Shown here: in pieces, positions 16,681 through 25,674 of the stretch
How positions within the stretch are numbered: position 1 is the stretch's first letter
How the letters are laid out: each line of letters begins with the position of its first letter
Origin: Oligoflexales bacterium
Lineage (GTDB): Bacteria > Bdellovibrionota_B > Oligoflexia > Oligoflexales > RGVZ01
Reading direction: 5' to 3'
DNA length: 64,000 nucleotides
Assembly (NCBI GenBank): GCA_947494335.1
Contig: CANLUT010000002.1
Location: 248,001 to 312,000 of the forward strand
Notes under the pieces: model-generated
What the model saw: only the letters and a program-made list of their open reading frames with translations
Told to the model about the DNA's origin: nothing
The model's database searches: none
Translations under genes and position numbers: made by a program

Positions 16681-17351
16681 TGGCGTCCTTCGCAACAACG
16701 GGGTGGTCATACCCAACCCCAGTCGACCTGGACGGTAAGTTGCACAAGTGGCCTATAACTTCAGATAATCCGTTTGTTTATTTTGAAGTGAACGGCGACG
16801 AAGCTCTTTCATCTATGCTTGAGGAAATCTCGGATCAAGGCGCCTCAACTTGGAGTAATGTTGATCAATCGCTGCTAAAATTGAGGCGCGCGGAAATGGG
16901 TGATACCGCTCAGATAACTATAAATTTTCAAACCTCCATCACTGGAGGAGACATGGCCGCCGGCTACTCAATTTTTGATGATGTCGTCGACGGAGTGCCG
17001 CGCCACTGCAGCATCACCATCGCAGCAGACGCTGGCGCAGACACTTACAACTTGATAAAGACAACCACTCATGAAATTGGGCACTGCCTTGGCCTCGGCC
17101 ATAGTCTGATCCCAGAATCAATCATGAGCTATAGGCTCGATAAAAATTCACTTAATTTGTCTGCTGATGACAGGGCCGTGTTGTCGAGGCTATACCCCAT
17201 AGACGGGTCAGATGCCAGGCTTGCACCGGGCTGCTCTGTCTCAGGGCACAGCCCTTGGCACAGCACGCTTTGGTTGTTTTTCCTTGTCATTTCAGTGCCT
17301 TTTTTAAGCCTAGGCCTCAAAGGAATCATGACGCATTTAGTCAAGAATTAG
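16653..17351 (+). CDS. Matrixin-type zinc metalloprotease with C-terminal membrane anchor
   Basis: A 232-residue secreted or periplasmic metzincin. ATG 16653 has GGAG eight bases upstream and gives a signal peptide ('MDWFVFCILMASFATTGWS'). The catalytic zinc motif HEIGHCLGLGH begins at about residue 140, and the methionine-turn is 'SIMSYRLD'. An N-terminal extension (about 20-60) could act as a propeptide, but I see no clear cysteine switch. Near the end 'STLWLFFLVISVPFLSLGLK' is a transmembrane helix followed by a short basic tail, so the protease is membrane-tethered. Downstream of two small envelope proteins, its likely partners or substrates (inference). Confidence 0.88.
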   Translation: MDWFVFCILMASFATTGWSYPTPVDLDGKLHKWPITSDNPFVYFEVNGDEALSSMLEEISDQGASTWSNVDQSLLKLRRAEMGDTAQITINFQTSITGGDMAAGYSIFDDVVDGVPRHCSITIAADAGADTYNLIKTTTHEIGHCLGLGHSLIPESIMSYRLDKNSLNLSADDRAVLSRLYPIDGSDARLAPGCSVSGHSPWHSTLWLFFLVISVPFLSLGLKGIMTHLVKN

Positions 17352-17424
17352 CTTGCCCGGCACCGATGCCCTCAGATAAAACACGATGCGCCAACCATGG
17401 TGTTAAGACATCGTTTTTAGGGGG

Positions 17425-18519
17425 TTGCCTTTGCTGCAACAAGAGCCAATACCAAGTCAAATTGCCGACATGAGTGATGCAGAGGCTCACGCCTATGTTC
17501 GCAGGCTTAAAGCCGAGCTGGGTGACGACACCATCATTTTGGGGCATCACTATCAACGAGACGAGGTCATCGAACACGCTGACTATACCGGAGATAGTTT
17601 AAAGCTTGCTCGCATTGCCCGAGATTCAAAAGCTAAAAATATCATTTTTTGTGGCGTCCACTTTATGGCTGAGACGGCTGACATCCTCACAGGGGGCGAA
17701 CGTTTTGTGTCGTTGCCTGACTTAGGTGCTGGCTGTGACATGGCCGACATGGCTGAAGCCAGAGATGTGACCGACAGCTGGCGTGAGGCGACAAGAGCTG
17801 GCGCTTCGGACATCATACCTGTCACCTACATCAATTCGTCTGCCGCTCTAAAAGCTTTCGTGGGTAAGCACGGTGGAGTTATATGCACATCTTCCAACGC
17901 AAAAGCGGTCATCACATGGGCTCTCAGCAAGGGAAAGCATGTATTCTTTTTCCCAGACCAACATCTTGGACGAAATATTGCCAAGGGCCTTGGCTTTGAC
18001 CCAACAAAAGATATGCTGCTTTGGGATCCCAAAAAACCCCTGGGCGGCCACTCTACAGACGTTATTCACTCTCGAAAAATCTGGCTTTGGAAGGGGCACT
18101 GTCCCGTTCATGCTCTGTTTACTGTTCATCAGGTCAAAAAGATTCGCGAGACATCACCTGAGACAAAAATCCTTGTTCACCCAGAGTGCGCAATGGAGAT
18201 CGTCGATGTTTCTGACCTATCAGGATCGACAGACTACATAATTAAAACCGTTGAAGCTTCGAGTCCAGGGAGCAAATGGGCGATTGGCACAGAAAAACAT
18301 CTGGTCGAAAGACTTGCAGCTCAGCACCCAGATAAAACAATTACCAGTCTTAATCCTTTTACATGCCTCTGCGGCACGATGAATCGTATCTCGTTACGCA
18401 ATCTTGCATGGGTCCTTGATGGTCTAAAGGCTGGACGAAAATTTAATCAAATTCGCGTCACCAAAGACATTGCGCAGGACTCCATGGCAGCCCTCGACAG
18501 GATGTTTGCCTTAAGCTAA
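17425..18519 (+). CDS. nadA: Quinolinate synthase
   Basis: [4Fe-4S] enzyme that condenses iminoaspartate with dihydroxyacetone phosphate in de novo NAD synthesis. Motifs include 'ILGHHYQRDEV', 'FCGVHFMAETADIL', 'HPECAMEIV' and 'FTCLCGTMNR', whose cysteines supply the cluster ligands. It is about 364 residues if TTG 17425 is used; TTG 17431 sits better relative to AGGGGG at 17419-17424, and ATG 17470 is possible without a ribosome site. A cysteine desulfurase follows after 13 bases and may supply sulfur for the cluster. No nadB or nadC is in the window. Confidence 0.95.
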   Translation: MPLLQQEPIPSQIADMSDAEAHAYVRRLKAELGDDTIILGHHYQRDEVIEHADYTGDSLKLARIARDSKAKNIIFCGVHFMAETADILTGGERFVSLPDLGAGCDMADMAEARDVTDSWREATRAGASDIIPVTYINSSAALKAFVGKHGGVICTSSNAKAVITWALSKGKHVFFFPDQHLGRNIAKGLGFDPTKDMLLWDPKKPLGGHSTDVIHSRKIWLWKGHCPVHALFTVHQVKKIRETSPETKILVHPECAMEIVDVSDLSGSTDYIIKTVEASSPGSKWAIGTEKHLVERLAAQHPDKTITSLNPFTCLCGTMNRISLRNLAWVLDGLKAGRKFNQIRVTKDIAQDSMAALDRMFALS

Positions 18520-18532
18520 GGACCTACTTCGC

Positions 18533-19696
18533 ATGCTGTACCTCGATCACTGCGGAACAACGCCTATTTCCTCTGACGTTTCTTCCGTCATGATCGACTT
18601 CATCAAGTCTGGCAACTTCGGCAACCCCTCAGCCGAGCACCACAACCGCGGTCACGCTGCCTTTGAAATCGTGGAATCTGCGCGGCAGAATGTTGCTTTA
18701 GCTCTCGGCGCAAAGACTAGCGAGATTGTATTTACCTCTGGCGCAGCAGAAGCCAACAACATGGTTCTTTGGGGTTTTGCTCTGAGATACCGTAGTCGAG
18801 GCTGCCGCGTCTTATACGGAGCGACTGAGCACAAAAGTATATTTGATACTGCCCAAACCCTCACTGAATTAGAGGGTGTGACCAGCGAAGAAATACCAGC
18901 TCTATCGGACGGCTCAACAAATCTGGAAGCCTTAGAAAAACTTCTTTCCGAAGGCAAAAATACGCCCACTCTTGTCTGCATCATGCACGTCAATAATGAA
19001 GTGCCGGCTAGGCATCAAGTTGAAGAGATCGCTAAACTCTGTAAGTCGTATGAAGCCTTTTTTCACTGTGACGGTGTTCAAGGCTTCGTTCGCGAAAGTG
19101 TTAATTTTGCATCAGGATTATTTGGCAGTTATGTCATATCAGCCCACAAGGTATATGGGCCCAAAGGTCTTGGCGTCCTTGTGCTTGGGGATAACGACCT
19201 ATCAACCCGAATAACGCCTCCTTATCACGGCGGAAGCCAAGAACGGGGACTTCGCCCTGGTACGGTGAATATGCTTGGCATCGTCGGCGCAGCTAAAGCC
19301 ATTTCTTTGCACAATGGTTGTCGGGATTCACGCGTCCGTCACATGGATCTCTGCGCGACGTCCTTCGTGGAAGCTTTACGGGACAGGGGGCTTGATTTTC
19401 GCCTTACGGTTCCTCTGAATAACAATGCTCCGGGAATTGTTAATTTTTACATTCCAGACCTAGACGCCCCCACAGTTTTAACTGCAGCACCAGATCTTTG
19501 TATTAATCGCGGCTCTTCTTGCATAGGCGCAGGTGGCGAGCGTTTTAGTCACGTGCCGAAAGCACTGGGCCTGCCTGTCGAAGTCCAAGCCAACGTATTG
19601 CGCGCAAGCTTTGGCGACGCCATTACAGTTTCAGAGGCTAGTGAGGCAGGTCGTCTATTAGCAGATCGCATCGATAAATTAAAAAACCCACGCTGA
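18533..19696 (+). CDS. Cysteine desulfurase (NifS/IscS family)
   Basis: PLP enzyme that takes sulfur from cysteine for Fe-S clusters or tRNA thiolation. The 387-residue protein begins 'MLYLDHCGTTPIS' and binds PLP through K206 in 'SAHKVYGPKG'. The persulfide cysteine lies in 'NRGSSCIGAGG' (about 326), in the short loop typical of group II or NifS-like proteins. 'GGSQERGLRPGT' is the family fingerprint. It is directly behind nadA, a pairing that suggests a dedicated role in NadA maturation (inference). Its stop codon lies inside the minus-strand flagellin terminator. Confidence 0.92.
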   Translation: MLYLDHCGTTPISSDVSSVMIDFIKSGNFGNPSAEHHNRGHAAFEIVESARQNVALALGAKTSEIVFTSGAAEANNMVLWGFALRYRSRGCRVLYGATEHKSIFDTAQTLTELEGVTSEEIPALSDGSTNLEALEKLLSEGKNTPTLVCIMHVNNEVPARHQVEEIAKLCKSYEAFFHCDGVQGFVRESVNFASGLFGSYVISAHKVYGPKGLGVLVLGDNDLSTRITPPYHGGSQERGLRPGTVNMLGIVGAAKAISLHNGCRDSRVRHMDLCATSFVEALRDRGLDFRLTVPLNNNAPGIVNFYIPDLDAPTVLTAAPDLCINRGSSCIGAGGERFSHVPKALGLPVEVQANVLRASFGDAITVSEASEAGRLLADRIDKLKNPR

Positions 19697-19710
19697 GATC
19701 CAGCGTGGGT
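19681..19710 (-). terminator. Intrinsic terminator of flagellin 2
   Basis: ACCCACGCTG (19686-19695) and CAGCGTGGGT (19701-19710) form a 10-bp perfect stem. On minus it is followed by TTTTTT. On plus it has no T-run and contains the stop codon of the desulfurase gene. Confidence 0.88.
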
Positions 19711-19734
19711 CTATAGAGGTAAACACTTAACCGA

Positions 19735-20658
19735 TTAGCCGCGAAGCAGTTGCAGCGCAAAGTCGCTGTTCATGTTCGCTTGAGTCAACACAGAGACACC
19801 TGCTTGAGTCAGGATTCTGTTTGTGGCTAGCTTAGCTGTTTCCGCTGCGTAGTCTACGTCACGGATTCGGCTTTGAGCAGCTTGCAAGTTTTCGTTTGTG
19901 ACTTCAATATTTGTGATACTTGAGTTCAAACGAGACTGAACAGAACCGAGAACGGCGCGGTAGGACGCCATCGAGTCAAGAGCTGTGTCCAAACGGTTAA
20001 AGATATCGTTTGTACCGGATGGACCGAGGTCAGCAGCGCCACCGTCGGCATCTGGCGATACAATCGAAAGCTCTGGATCAAGGATCGAATCCATTGCCTC
20101 TCTAAATGTAGCCAAATCCTTCAGGTCGACCGTAAGGATGTCTGGGTCATTCTCAGGATCAATGTCTGGGGCATTGCCGTCAGAGTCATTTCCTCGGTAG
20201 TTTGCGCCAACAAAGATGCGCATTGGCTTTTGGTCATCAACCTGCAAGACCTTAGTACCGTTGAACTCAGTTGAGTCCATAATACGGCCCACTTCAGTGC
20301 GCAACTGTGTAAACTCCTTATTAAGGAACTCACGCTCGCGGTTACCAATGGTATCAGACGCCGCCTGTGCTGCAAGCTCACGCATACGAACAACGATATT
20401 GGTCGTCTCGTTAAGGCCGCCTTCCGCTACTTGGATATAGGAGATACCGTCGTTGGCATTTCGCTTGGCAACTTCCAAGCTTCTTGCCTTCGCGCGGATG
20501 CGCTCACTAACTGCAAGTCCGGCGGCGTCGTCAGCCGATTTGTTAACGCGCTGACCACTCGCCAGTTTTTCATACGAGTCTCCGAGAGCTCGGCGGCTTT
20601 CGCTGACCCGCCTTTGCGCGACCAACGACTCTATATTGGTCTTAATTCTGATTCCCAT
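19735..20658 (-). CDS. fliC: Flagellin 2
   Basis: A 307-residue flagellin. ATG 20658 has AAGGAGG nine bases upstream, and an upstream in-frame ATG at 20706 lies inside the intergenic hairpin. The N-terminal D0/D1 block reads 'MGIRIKTNIESLVAQRRVS' and 'LASGQRVNKSADDAAGLAVS'. The C-terminal block is 'QSRIRDVDYAAETAKLATNR' to 'ALQLLRG'. The centre is the most acidic of the three, with 'PDIDPENDPDIL' and 'VSPDADGGAADLG'. It lies 84 bases downstream of flagellin 3 and could be read through from it. The C-terminal glycine after QLLR is unusual among the three copies. Confidence 0.96.
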   Translation of the reverse strand: MGIRIKTNIESLVAQRRVSESRRALGDSYEKLASGQRVNKSADDAAGLAVSERIRAKARSLEVAKRNANDGISYIQVAEGGLNETTNIVVRMRELAAQAASDTIGNREREFLNKEFTQLRTEVGRIMDSTEFNGTKVLQVDDQKPMRIFVGANYRGNDSDGNAPDIDPENDPDILTVDLKDLATFREAMDSILDPELSIVSPDADGGAADLGPSGTNDIFNRLDTALDSMASYRAVLGSVQSRLNSSITNIEVTNENLQAAQSRIRDVDYAAETAKLATNRILTQAGVSVLTQANMNSDFALQLLRG

Positions 20659-20682
20659 GACAAAAACCTCCTTGGTGTTGGG

Positions 20683-20710
20683 ACAGACGGGTCCACCATG
20701 GCCCATCTGT
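20683..20710 (-). other. Hairpin between flagellin 3 and flagellin 2
   Basis: ACAGACGGG (20683-20691) pairs with CCCATCTGT (20702-20710) with one G-U pair in RNA. No T-run follows. It could stabilise or process the bicistronic flagellin mRNA or attenuate read-through. Confidence 0.5.
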
Positions 20711-20742
20711 TCGTGGACAATTCAACTCAAAAACCAAATCAA

Positions 20743-21618
20743 TTAACGAAGCAGTGCAAGTGCTTGCTCAGGAGCAACGTTTGCTTGTTGGAGAACGGCT
20801 GTTGTGGACTGAGTCAAAATACGACTCTGGGTCAGTTCAGCGGTTTCCGAAGCAAAGTCTACGTCTTTGATACGGCTCTTCGCAGTTTCCATGTTTTCAA
20901 CGTTGATCGAGAGGTTTGACAGAGCGCTACCTAGACGGCTCTGAACTGAACCCAGCGTCGCGCGCTCGCTTGCGATCTTGTTGAGTGCTTCGTCAATTGT
21001 GTTTAGTTTGGAAGAAATGTTTTCCAAGGATGGGCTGTCATCGCCGTCAATACCACCAATTTCAGAACCTTTGCCAAGACCGAGATCTTCGGTGTTGAAC
21101 TTAAGCCCTGCAAGGCTGATGGCGATCGTATCGGTGTTCTGCTCTGGAAGTGTTCCGTTGGTACCAACTTGGATAACAAATTGATCACGATCGGAATCCT
21201 TATCGAAGATCTTGATGCCGTTAAACTCAGTAGAGTTTCCGATACGATCAATTTCATCTGCAAGCTGAACAAATTCCCGGTTTAGGAATGAGCGCTCACG
21301 ATCACCGAGAGTATCGGTAGAAGACTGCACGGTGAGTTCGCGAAGACGAATCAAGATGTTTGTCATCTCGTTCATACTTCCTTCGGCAACCTGCACCATC
21401 GAAACTGCATCGTTGGCATTTCTTTTTGCCACGTTTAGTCCGCGGATCTTACCTCTGAGGCTTTCAGAGATGGCGAGACCTGCAGCGTCATCTGCAGACT
21501 TGTTGATTCGGTAACCCGACGAGAGTCGTTCCATGCTCTTGTTTAATGCCTCTTTGTTGTCAGACATGAAACGTTGAGCGGTTAAGGCAGGCACGTTAGT
21601 TCTAATACGCATTCCCAT
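20743..21618 (-). CDS. fliC: Flagellin 3
   Basis: A 291-residue flagellin with N-terminal block 'MGMRIRTNVPALTAQRFMS', 'LSSGYRINKSADDAAGLAIS' and C-terminal block 'KSRIKDVDFASETAELTQSR' ending 'QALALLR'. The hypervariable domain is nearly absent (about 160-195). ATG 21618 has AAGGAGG upstream. A sigma-28-like promoter lies at 21700-21726. The last residues (EQALALLR) differ from EIVMQLLR and FALQLLRG in the other copies, so the three are not recent duplicates. Confidence 0.96.
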   Translation of the reverse strand: MGMRIRTNVPALTAQRFMSDNKEALNKSMERLSSGYRINKSADDAAGLAISESLRGKIRGLNVAKRNANDAVSMVQVAEGSMNEMTNILIRLRELTVQSSTDTLGDRERSFLNREFVQLADEIDRIGNSTEFNGIKIFDKDSDRDQFVIQVGTNGTLPEQNTDTIAISLAGLKFNTEDLGLGKGSEIGGIDGDDSPSLENISSKLNTIDEALNKIASERATLGSVQSRLGSALSNLSINVENMETAKSRIKDVDFASETAELTQSRILTQSTTAVLQQANVAPEQALALLR

Positions 21619-21699
21619 GATAAATCCTCCTTGAATTCATTTTTTTTACTGGGCACTCTGTGCACAGCATCAAGCTCCACCGTGGATCTTGCAGGGGGC

Positions 21700-21726
21700 T
21701 GATCGAGGGATTTGGTAAAAACTTTA
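21700..21726 (-). promoter_or_regulatory. Sigma-28-like promoter of flagellin 3
   Basis: On minus TAAAGTTT (21726-21719) is an exact FliA -35. After 11 bases comes CTCGATCA (21707-21700), a 5/8 match to GCCGATAA. About 82 bases lie between the -10 and the ATG. It probably serves flagellins 3 and 2. Confidence 0.65.
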
Positions 21727-21780
21727 AAAAATTTTTTGCTTTTGACAAAAATCGGGAAACTTCCCTGAGAGGTCTTAGGA

Positions 21781-22740
21781 TTGGCCAGTTTTTCAAATAA
21801 TTTTGAAGGGTTGTGGTCTATAGCAGAACACAAATTAAGAGGCTTTTCGCTGGAAAATCAGAGGTTTGCGCTGGGTGTGTCCGGAGGCGCTGATTCTATT
21901 GGTCTTTTTCATGTTTTTTCGTCTTTTCTCAAACAAAAAAAAATATCTCATTTGGTTATTTTCCATATCAATTTCGGCCTGCGTGGGGATGAAAGTGCAG
22001 GTGACGAGGCATTTGTTCGATCGATTTGTGCTGCGGAGAATATCGCGCTAGACGTCTACCACGCTCAACTTGAAAAAGGCGCTGGAGTGCAAGAAAAGGC
22101 GCGGGATTTTCGCCGCAACATTCAATCTGACTACATTGATAAGGGCTTTATTGTCGCACTCGCCCATAATGCTGATGACCTGGCTGAAAACGTTTTGATG
22201 CGATTGGCTCGCGGTACGTCTCTTGAAAATGCCGCAGGAATGGGCTTTTTTGGGAGTAAGGTGTTTAGACCTTGGCTAGAGGTATCTAGAAATTTGATCC
22301 GCCAAAGCCTGAAAGACGTGGGCTACACTTGGCGCGAGGACTCTTCAAATGAGCTCGATATTTACGCTAGAAATCAGATTCGGCAGACGATTTTGCCTCA
22401 CCTTGAGGCATTGTTTCCTGGAGCTTCCAAGAGGCTTGGGGCGAGCTTTCTTGCGATCAAAAAGACGGAGCAGCCAGGTGGCGCAGAGGTTCAAGACGCT
22501 ATCTCAATGACTCAATTAGCGGAATCTGTAAGAGAGGCATTGTGCAAGCAAGTGCACGATTTTATCAGCTCCCACTACGGCGCCCGTTCACCGGTGCCAC
22601 GGCAGGTTGTTTATCAAATTGCCGAGGCAATTTACCGCATGTCTAGTGGCCTGGACGGGGAAAGCCGTACGTTTCAGTTGCCAGAAAATAAAAATCTTAG
22701 CCTTTCCCGTGCAGAAATGCGCATCAGCTACCGCAAATAG
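21781..22740 (+). CDS. tilS: tRNA(Ile)-lysidine synthase
   Basis: Modifies C34 of the CAU-anticodon tRNA-Ile to lysidine so that AUA is read as isoleucine. The PP-loop ATP motif is S34GGADS39, followed by 'HINFGLRGDES' and 'AHNADDLAENVLMRLARGTS', both TilS signatures. It has only about 319 residues, so the C-terminal tRNA-binding domain of the E. coli-type enzyme (about 430) is reduced. TTG start at 21781; AGGA ends right before it, so the true start is uncertain. It is divergent from flagellin 3 and upstream of ftsH. Confidence 0.9.
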   Translation: MASFSNNFEGLWSIAEHKLRGFSLENQRFALGVSGGADSIGLFHVFSSFLKQKKISHLVIFHINFGLRGDESAGDEAFVRSICAAENIALDVYHAQLEKGAGVQEKARDFRRNIQSDYIDKGFIVALAHNADDLAENVLMRLARGTSLENAAGMGFFGSKVFRPWLEVSRNLIRQSLKDVGYTWREDSSNELDIYARNQIRQTILPHLEALFPGASKRLGASFLAIKKTEQPGGAEVQDAISMTQLAESVREALCKQVHDFISSHYGARSPVPRQVVYQIAEAIYRMSSGLDGESRTFQLPENKNLSLSRAEMRISYRK

Positions 22741-22867
22741 TATTTTTTCATCGAAAAATCATGTATTTTTCAGATTCTACTAGGGAATTTTTGCCGAGTA
22801 GCACTTCAAAGAATTTGTGACAAAATATCTTAGAAGAGGATTGGCTCGATATCAGGAGATGATGGAC

Positions 22868-24850
22868 ATGGCGAAATTGAATCCCAAACAACCAACACAA
22901 AGAATGACGGTCGTTTTACTCGTACTGGTGTTTGGATTTTTCTTGATGCATTTACTTTTCAAACCGGTTGAGGAAGAGAAGTTCATAAAATTTTCTGAAT
23001 TTTCAGAAGCGGTAAAACTACCAGCTGGCGATCCAAACAAAGTCGTCGAGGTGACGTTTCGCGAAAATATGATTTCCGGCGTTCGTACCGATAAAAGCAC
23101 TTTTAGAACATTTGGACCAGCAGACTCTGATTTGCGAAAAGACCTTCAAGCATCTGGCATCAGCGTCAACTATGAGCCAACGGAAGAAAGTAGCTGGTGG
23201 AAAGCTCTTCTCATCAACAGCATTCCAATGCTGCTGCTTCTTCTTCTATTTATTTTCCTCATGCGTCAGGTACAAGCGGGAGGCGGCAAGGCCATGAGCT
23301 TTGGAAAAAGCCGCGCCAAGATGTTAACGGACAGCCAACCGAAAATTACTTTCAAAGACATCTCGGGCATTGATGAAGCCAAGCAAGAGCTCGAGGAAAT
23401 TATTGACTTTCTGAAGGATCCAAAAAAATTCACGCGACTTGGTGGACGTATTCCGAAAGGCGTGCTTTTGATCGGCTCTCCTGGCACAGGTAAAACTATC
23501 CTGGCCAAAGCCATTGCAGGCGAAGCAGGTGTGCCATTCTTTAGTATTTCCGGATCAGACTTCGTCGAAATGTTCGTGGGCGTTGGAGCTAGCCGCGTTC
23601 GTGACCTGTTTGAACAAGCCAAGCGTCATGCGCCATGCATCGTCTTTATTGATGAGATTGATGCTGTCGGACGCCATCGCGGAGCTGGGCTTGGAGGTGG
23701 TCACGATGAACGGGAGCAAACCCTTAATCAGTTACTTGTTGAAATGGACGGGTTTGAAGGAAATGACGGCGTTATTATCATTGCCGCAACAAACCGCCCA
23801 GACGTGTTGGATCCGGCTCTTCTAAGACCTGGTCGCTTTGATCGTCGCGTCGTTGTACCAAAGCCAGACGTCCGCGGCCGCGAGGGAATTCTTGCTGTTC
23901 ACACAAAGAAAGTCCCACTTGCACCAGACGTCAAGCTTTCGATTATCGCGCAAGGCACCCCTGGCTTCTCAGGTGCAGATCTTGAGAATCTCGTCAATGA
24001 GGCCGCTCTTATCGCTGCGCGTGGCGACTGCAAGGAAGTGCGCATGGAGCATTTTGAGCTTGCTAAAGACAAAGTACTCATGGGGCCAGAGCGACGCAGT
24101 CTAATCATGAATGAAGAGGAAAAGCGCAACACGGCTTATCATGAGGCTGGACACGCTCTGGTCGGAATGCTCGTAGGTCATGTCGATCCAGTTCACAAGA
24201 TCAGCATAATTCCGCGCGGTCAAGCCCTTGGCGTAACGATCATGTTGCCTGTTGAGGACCGCCTGACCATCTCAAAAGAGTACGCTGAAGGGATGATTGC
24301 CTACGCAATGGGCGGGAGAGCCGCTGAAGAGCTTATCTTTAATCGCCTAACCACAGGTGCTGGGGATGACATTAATAAGGCGACTGATATTGCCAGAAAG
24401 ATGGTATGCAACTGGGGAATGAGCGAAAAGCTTGGGCCTTTGGCGCTTGGCAAAAAGGGAAATGATGAAGTGTTCCTCGGGCGCGAGATAAGTCAGTCGA
24501 GAAATTTCTCTGAGCGAGTTGCAGAAGAGGTTGATAATGAAATTCATCGCCTCGTAACTGGCGGTGCAAAGCAGGCATTCAGAATTCTCAAAGATCACCG
24601 CGAACAGCTAGAGGTCTTAGCAGAAGCATTACTCATTAAAGAAACCATAGACGGGGACGAAATCCGTCGCATTTTGAAGGGCGAAAGCATTATCACGGCT
24701 GACGACCGTGCACGCTACGAAGAGTCCCGAAGAAAGGCTCGAGAGGCACTTGCCAACAAGCCTTCTGAGATAGCCAAAGACAGCCAGGCAAAAAATCCGG
24801 ACTCTTCTTCTGGCGGGCTTTTAAGCGCCCCTCAGCCAGCTGGCACCTAA
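22868..24850 (+). CDS. ftsH: ATP-dependent zinc metalloprotease FtsH
   Basis: Inner-membrane AAA+ protease that degrades membrane and regulatory proteins. ATG 22868 is chosen (CAGGAG 9 bases upstream); a GTG at 22817 would add 17 residues. Two transmembrane helices flank the periplasmic loop (about 13-32 and 100-125). Walker A is 'GSPGTGKT' near 204, with Ser in place of the common first Pro, and Walker B is '[12 protein letters not shown]'. The second region of homology is '[20 protein letters not shown]'. The zinc site is H425EAGH429. It heads the folP-cdaA-ybbR run, with folP eight bases away. Confidence 0.97.
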   Translation: MAKLNPKQPTQRMTVVLLVLVFGFFLMHLLFKPVEEEKFIKFSEFSEAVKLPAGDPNKVVEVTFRENMISGVRTDKSTFRTFGPADSDLRKDLQASGISVNYEPTEESSWWKALLINSIPMLLLLLLFIFLMRQVQAGGGKAMSFGKSRAKMLTDSQPKITFKDISGIDEAKQELEEIIDFLKDPKKFTRLGGRIPKGVLLIGSPGTGKTILAKAIAGEAGVPFFSISGSDFVEMFVGVGASRVRDLFEQAKRHAPCIVFIDEIDAVGRHRGAGLGGGHDEREQTLNQLLVEMDGFEGNDGVIIIAATNRPDVLDPALLRPGRFDRRVVVPKPDVRGREGILAVHTKKVPLAPDVKLSIIAQGTPGFSGADLENLVNEAALIAARGDCKEVRMEHFELAKDKVLMGPERRSLIMNEEEKRNTAYHEAGHALVGMLVGHVDPVHKISIIPRGQALGVTIMLPVEDRLTISKEYAEGMIAYAMGGRAAEELIFNRLTTGAGDDINKATDIARKMVCNWGMSEKLGPLALGKKGNDEVFLGREISQSRNFSERVAEEVDNEIHRLVTGGAKQAFRILKDHREQLEVLAEALLIKETIDGDEIRRILKGESIITADDRARYEESRRKAREALANKPSEIAKDSQAKNPDSSSGGLLSAPQPAGT

Positions 24851-24858
24851 GGACGGTT

Positions 24859-25674
24859 ATGGTTTCGTCAGAAAAGAAATTTCTGACCTTGGGCATTCTA
24901 AATGTAACCCCGGACTCCTTCTCCGATGGTGGCTGTTTTACATCCCCAGACGAGGCATTGGAGCGGGCCGTTAAACTGCTAGAAGATGGTGCTGATTTTG
25001 TCGACGTAGGCGCCGAATCGACGAGACCTGGAGCTTTAGAGGTGTCGCTAGACGAGGAATGGAGCCGACTGGATCCGATCCTTAAGTTAGCGAAGTCGCG
25101 AAATATCTTAGATCGCATGAGTGTAGACACCAGGAAATTCCCAATCATGGAGCGCGTGGCTAAGGTGGGTGTTTCATTTATAAACTGCGTTGGGCCCCTT
25201 CCCACGGAAGTTGAGCTTAGCGTGCTTAATAAAATAAATTCTCACCTTGGATTTATTGTCACGCACATGCACGGCACCCCTGAAAATATGCAGCTGGCAC
25301 CGCTCAGTCCCAGCGCAGCAAAGAAACGCGTCTTGAGTTTTTTTGAGAACTCATTAGACGAACTTGTAAGCTCTGGTTTTTCAAAAAAAAGCCTTTTCTT
25401 GGACCCAGGCATCGGTTTTGGCAAATCAGATGCAGCGAATCTTGCTCTGCTTGCATCCGTGGGCGACTGGGCGAAAAACTTTAACATTGCGATCGGGATA
25501 TCTCGAAAGGGATTTATTTCTAGGCTTTTTGGCAGTGAAAACCTTTCGCAGCGAGATAGCTTATCAAAAGCCCTCGAATCATCTGCAATTTTGCAAGGGG
25601 CACATCTCATTCGCACCCACGACGTTAGTGCGTTGGTTAGATTGAGGAAGACTCTTCAGGAGGCAGCCACATGA
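24859..25674 (+). CDS. folP: Dihydropteroate synthase
   Basis: Joins p-aminobenzoate to dihydropterin pyrophosphate in folate synthesis; target of sulfonamides. The 271-residue protein has 'GILNVTPDSFSDGG' (about 12-25), 'VDVGAESTRPGA' (about 52-63) and 'DPGIGFGKS' near the middle; the last signature is 'AIGISRKGFISRLFG'. It sits eight bases after ftsH and overlaps cdaA by four bases (ATGA), so translation is probably coupled. The ftsH-folP-cdaA order is the conserved arrangement in several Gram-negative lineages that make c-di-AMP. Confidence 0.96.
   Translation: MVSSEKKFLTLGILNVTPDSFSDGGCFTSPDEALERAVKLLEDGADFVDVGAESTRPGALEVSLDEEWSRLDPILKLAKSRNILDRMSVDTRKFPIMERVAKVGVSFINCVGPLPTEVELSVLNKINSHLGFIVTHMHGTPENMQLAPLSPSAAKKRVLSFFENSLDELVSSGFSKKSLFLDPGIGFGKSDAANLALLASVGDWAKNFNIAIGISRKGFISRLFGSENLSQRDSLSKALESSAILQGAHLIRTHDVSALVRLRKTLQEAAT

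Noticed and set aside
22741-22867. c-di-AMP (ydaO) riboswitch before ftsH.
   Set aside because: The spacer is too short and AT-rich, with no conserved core.
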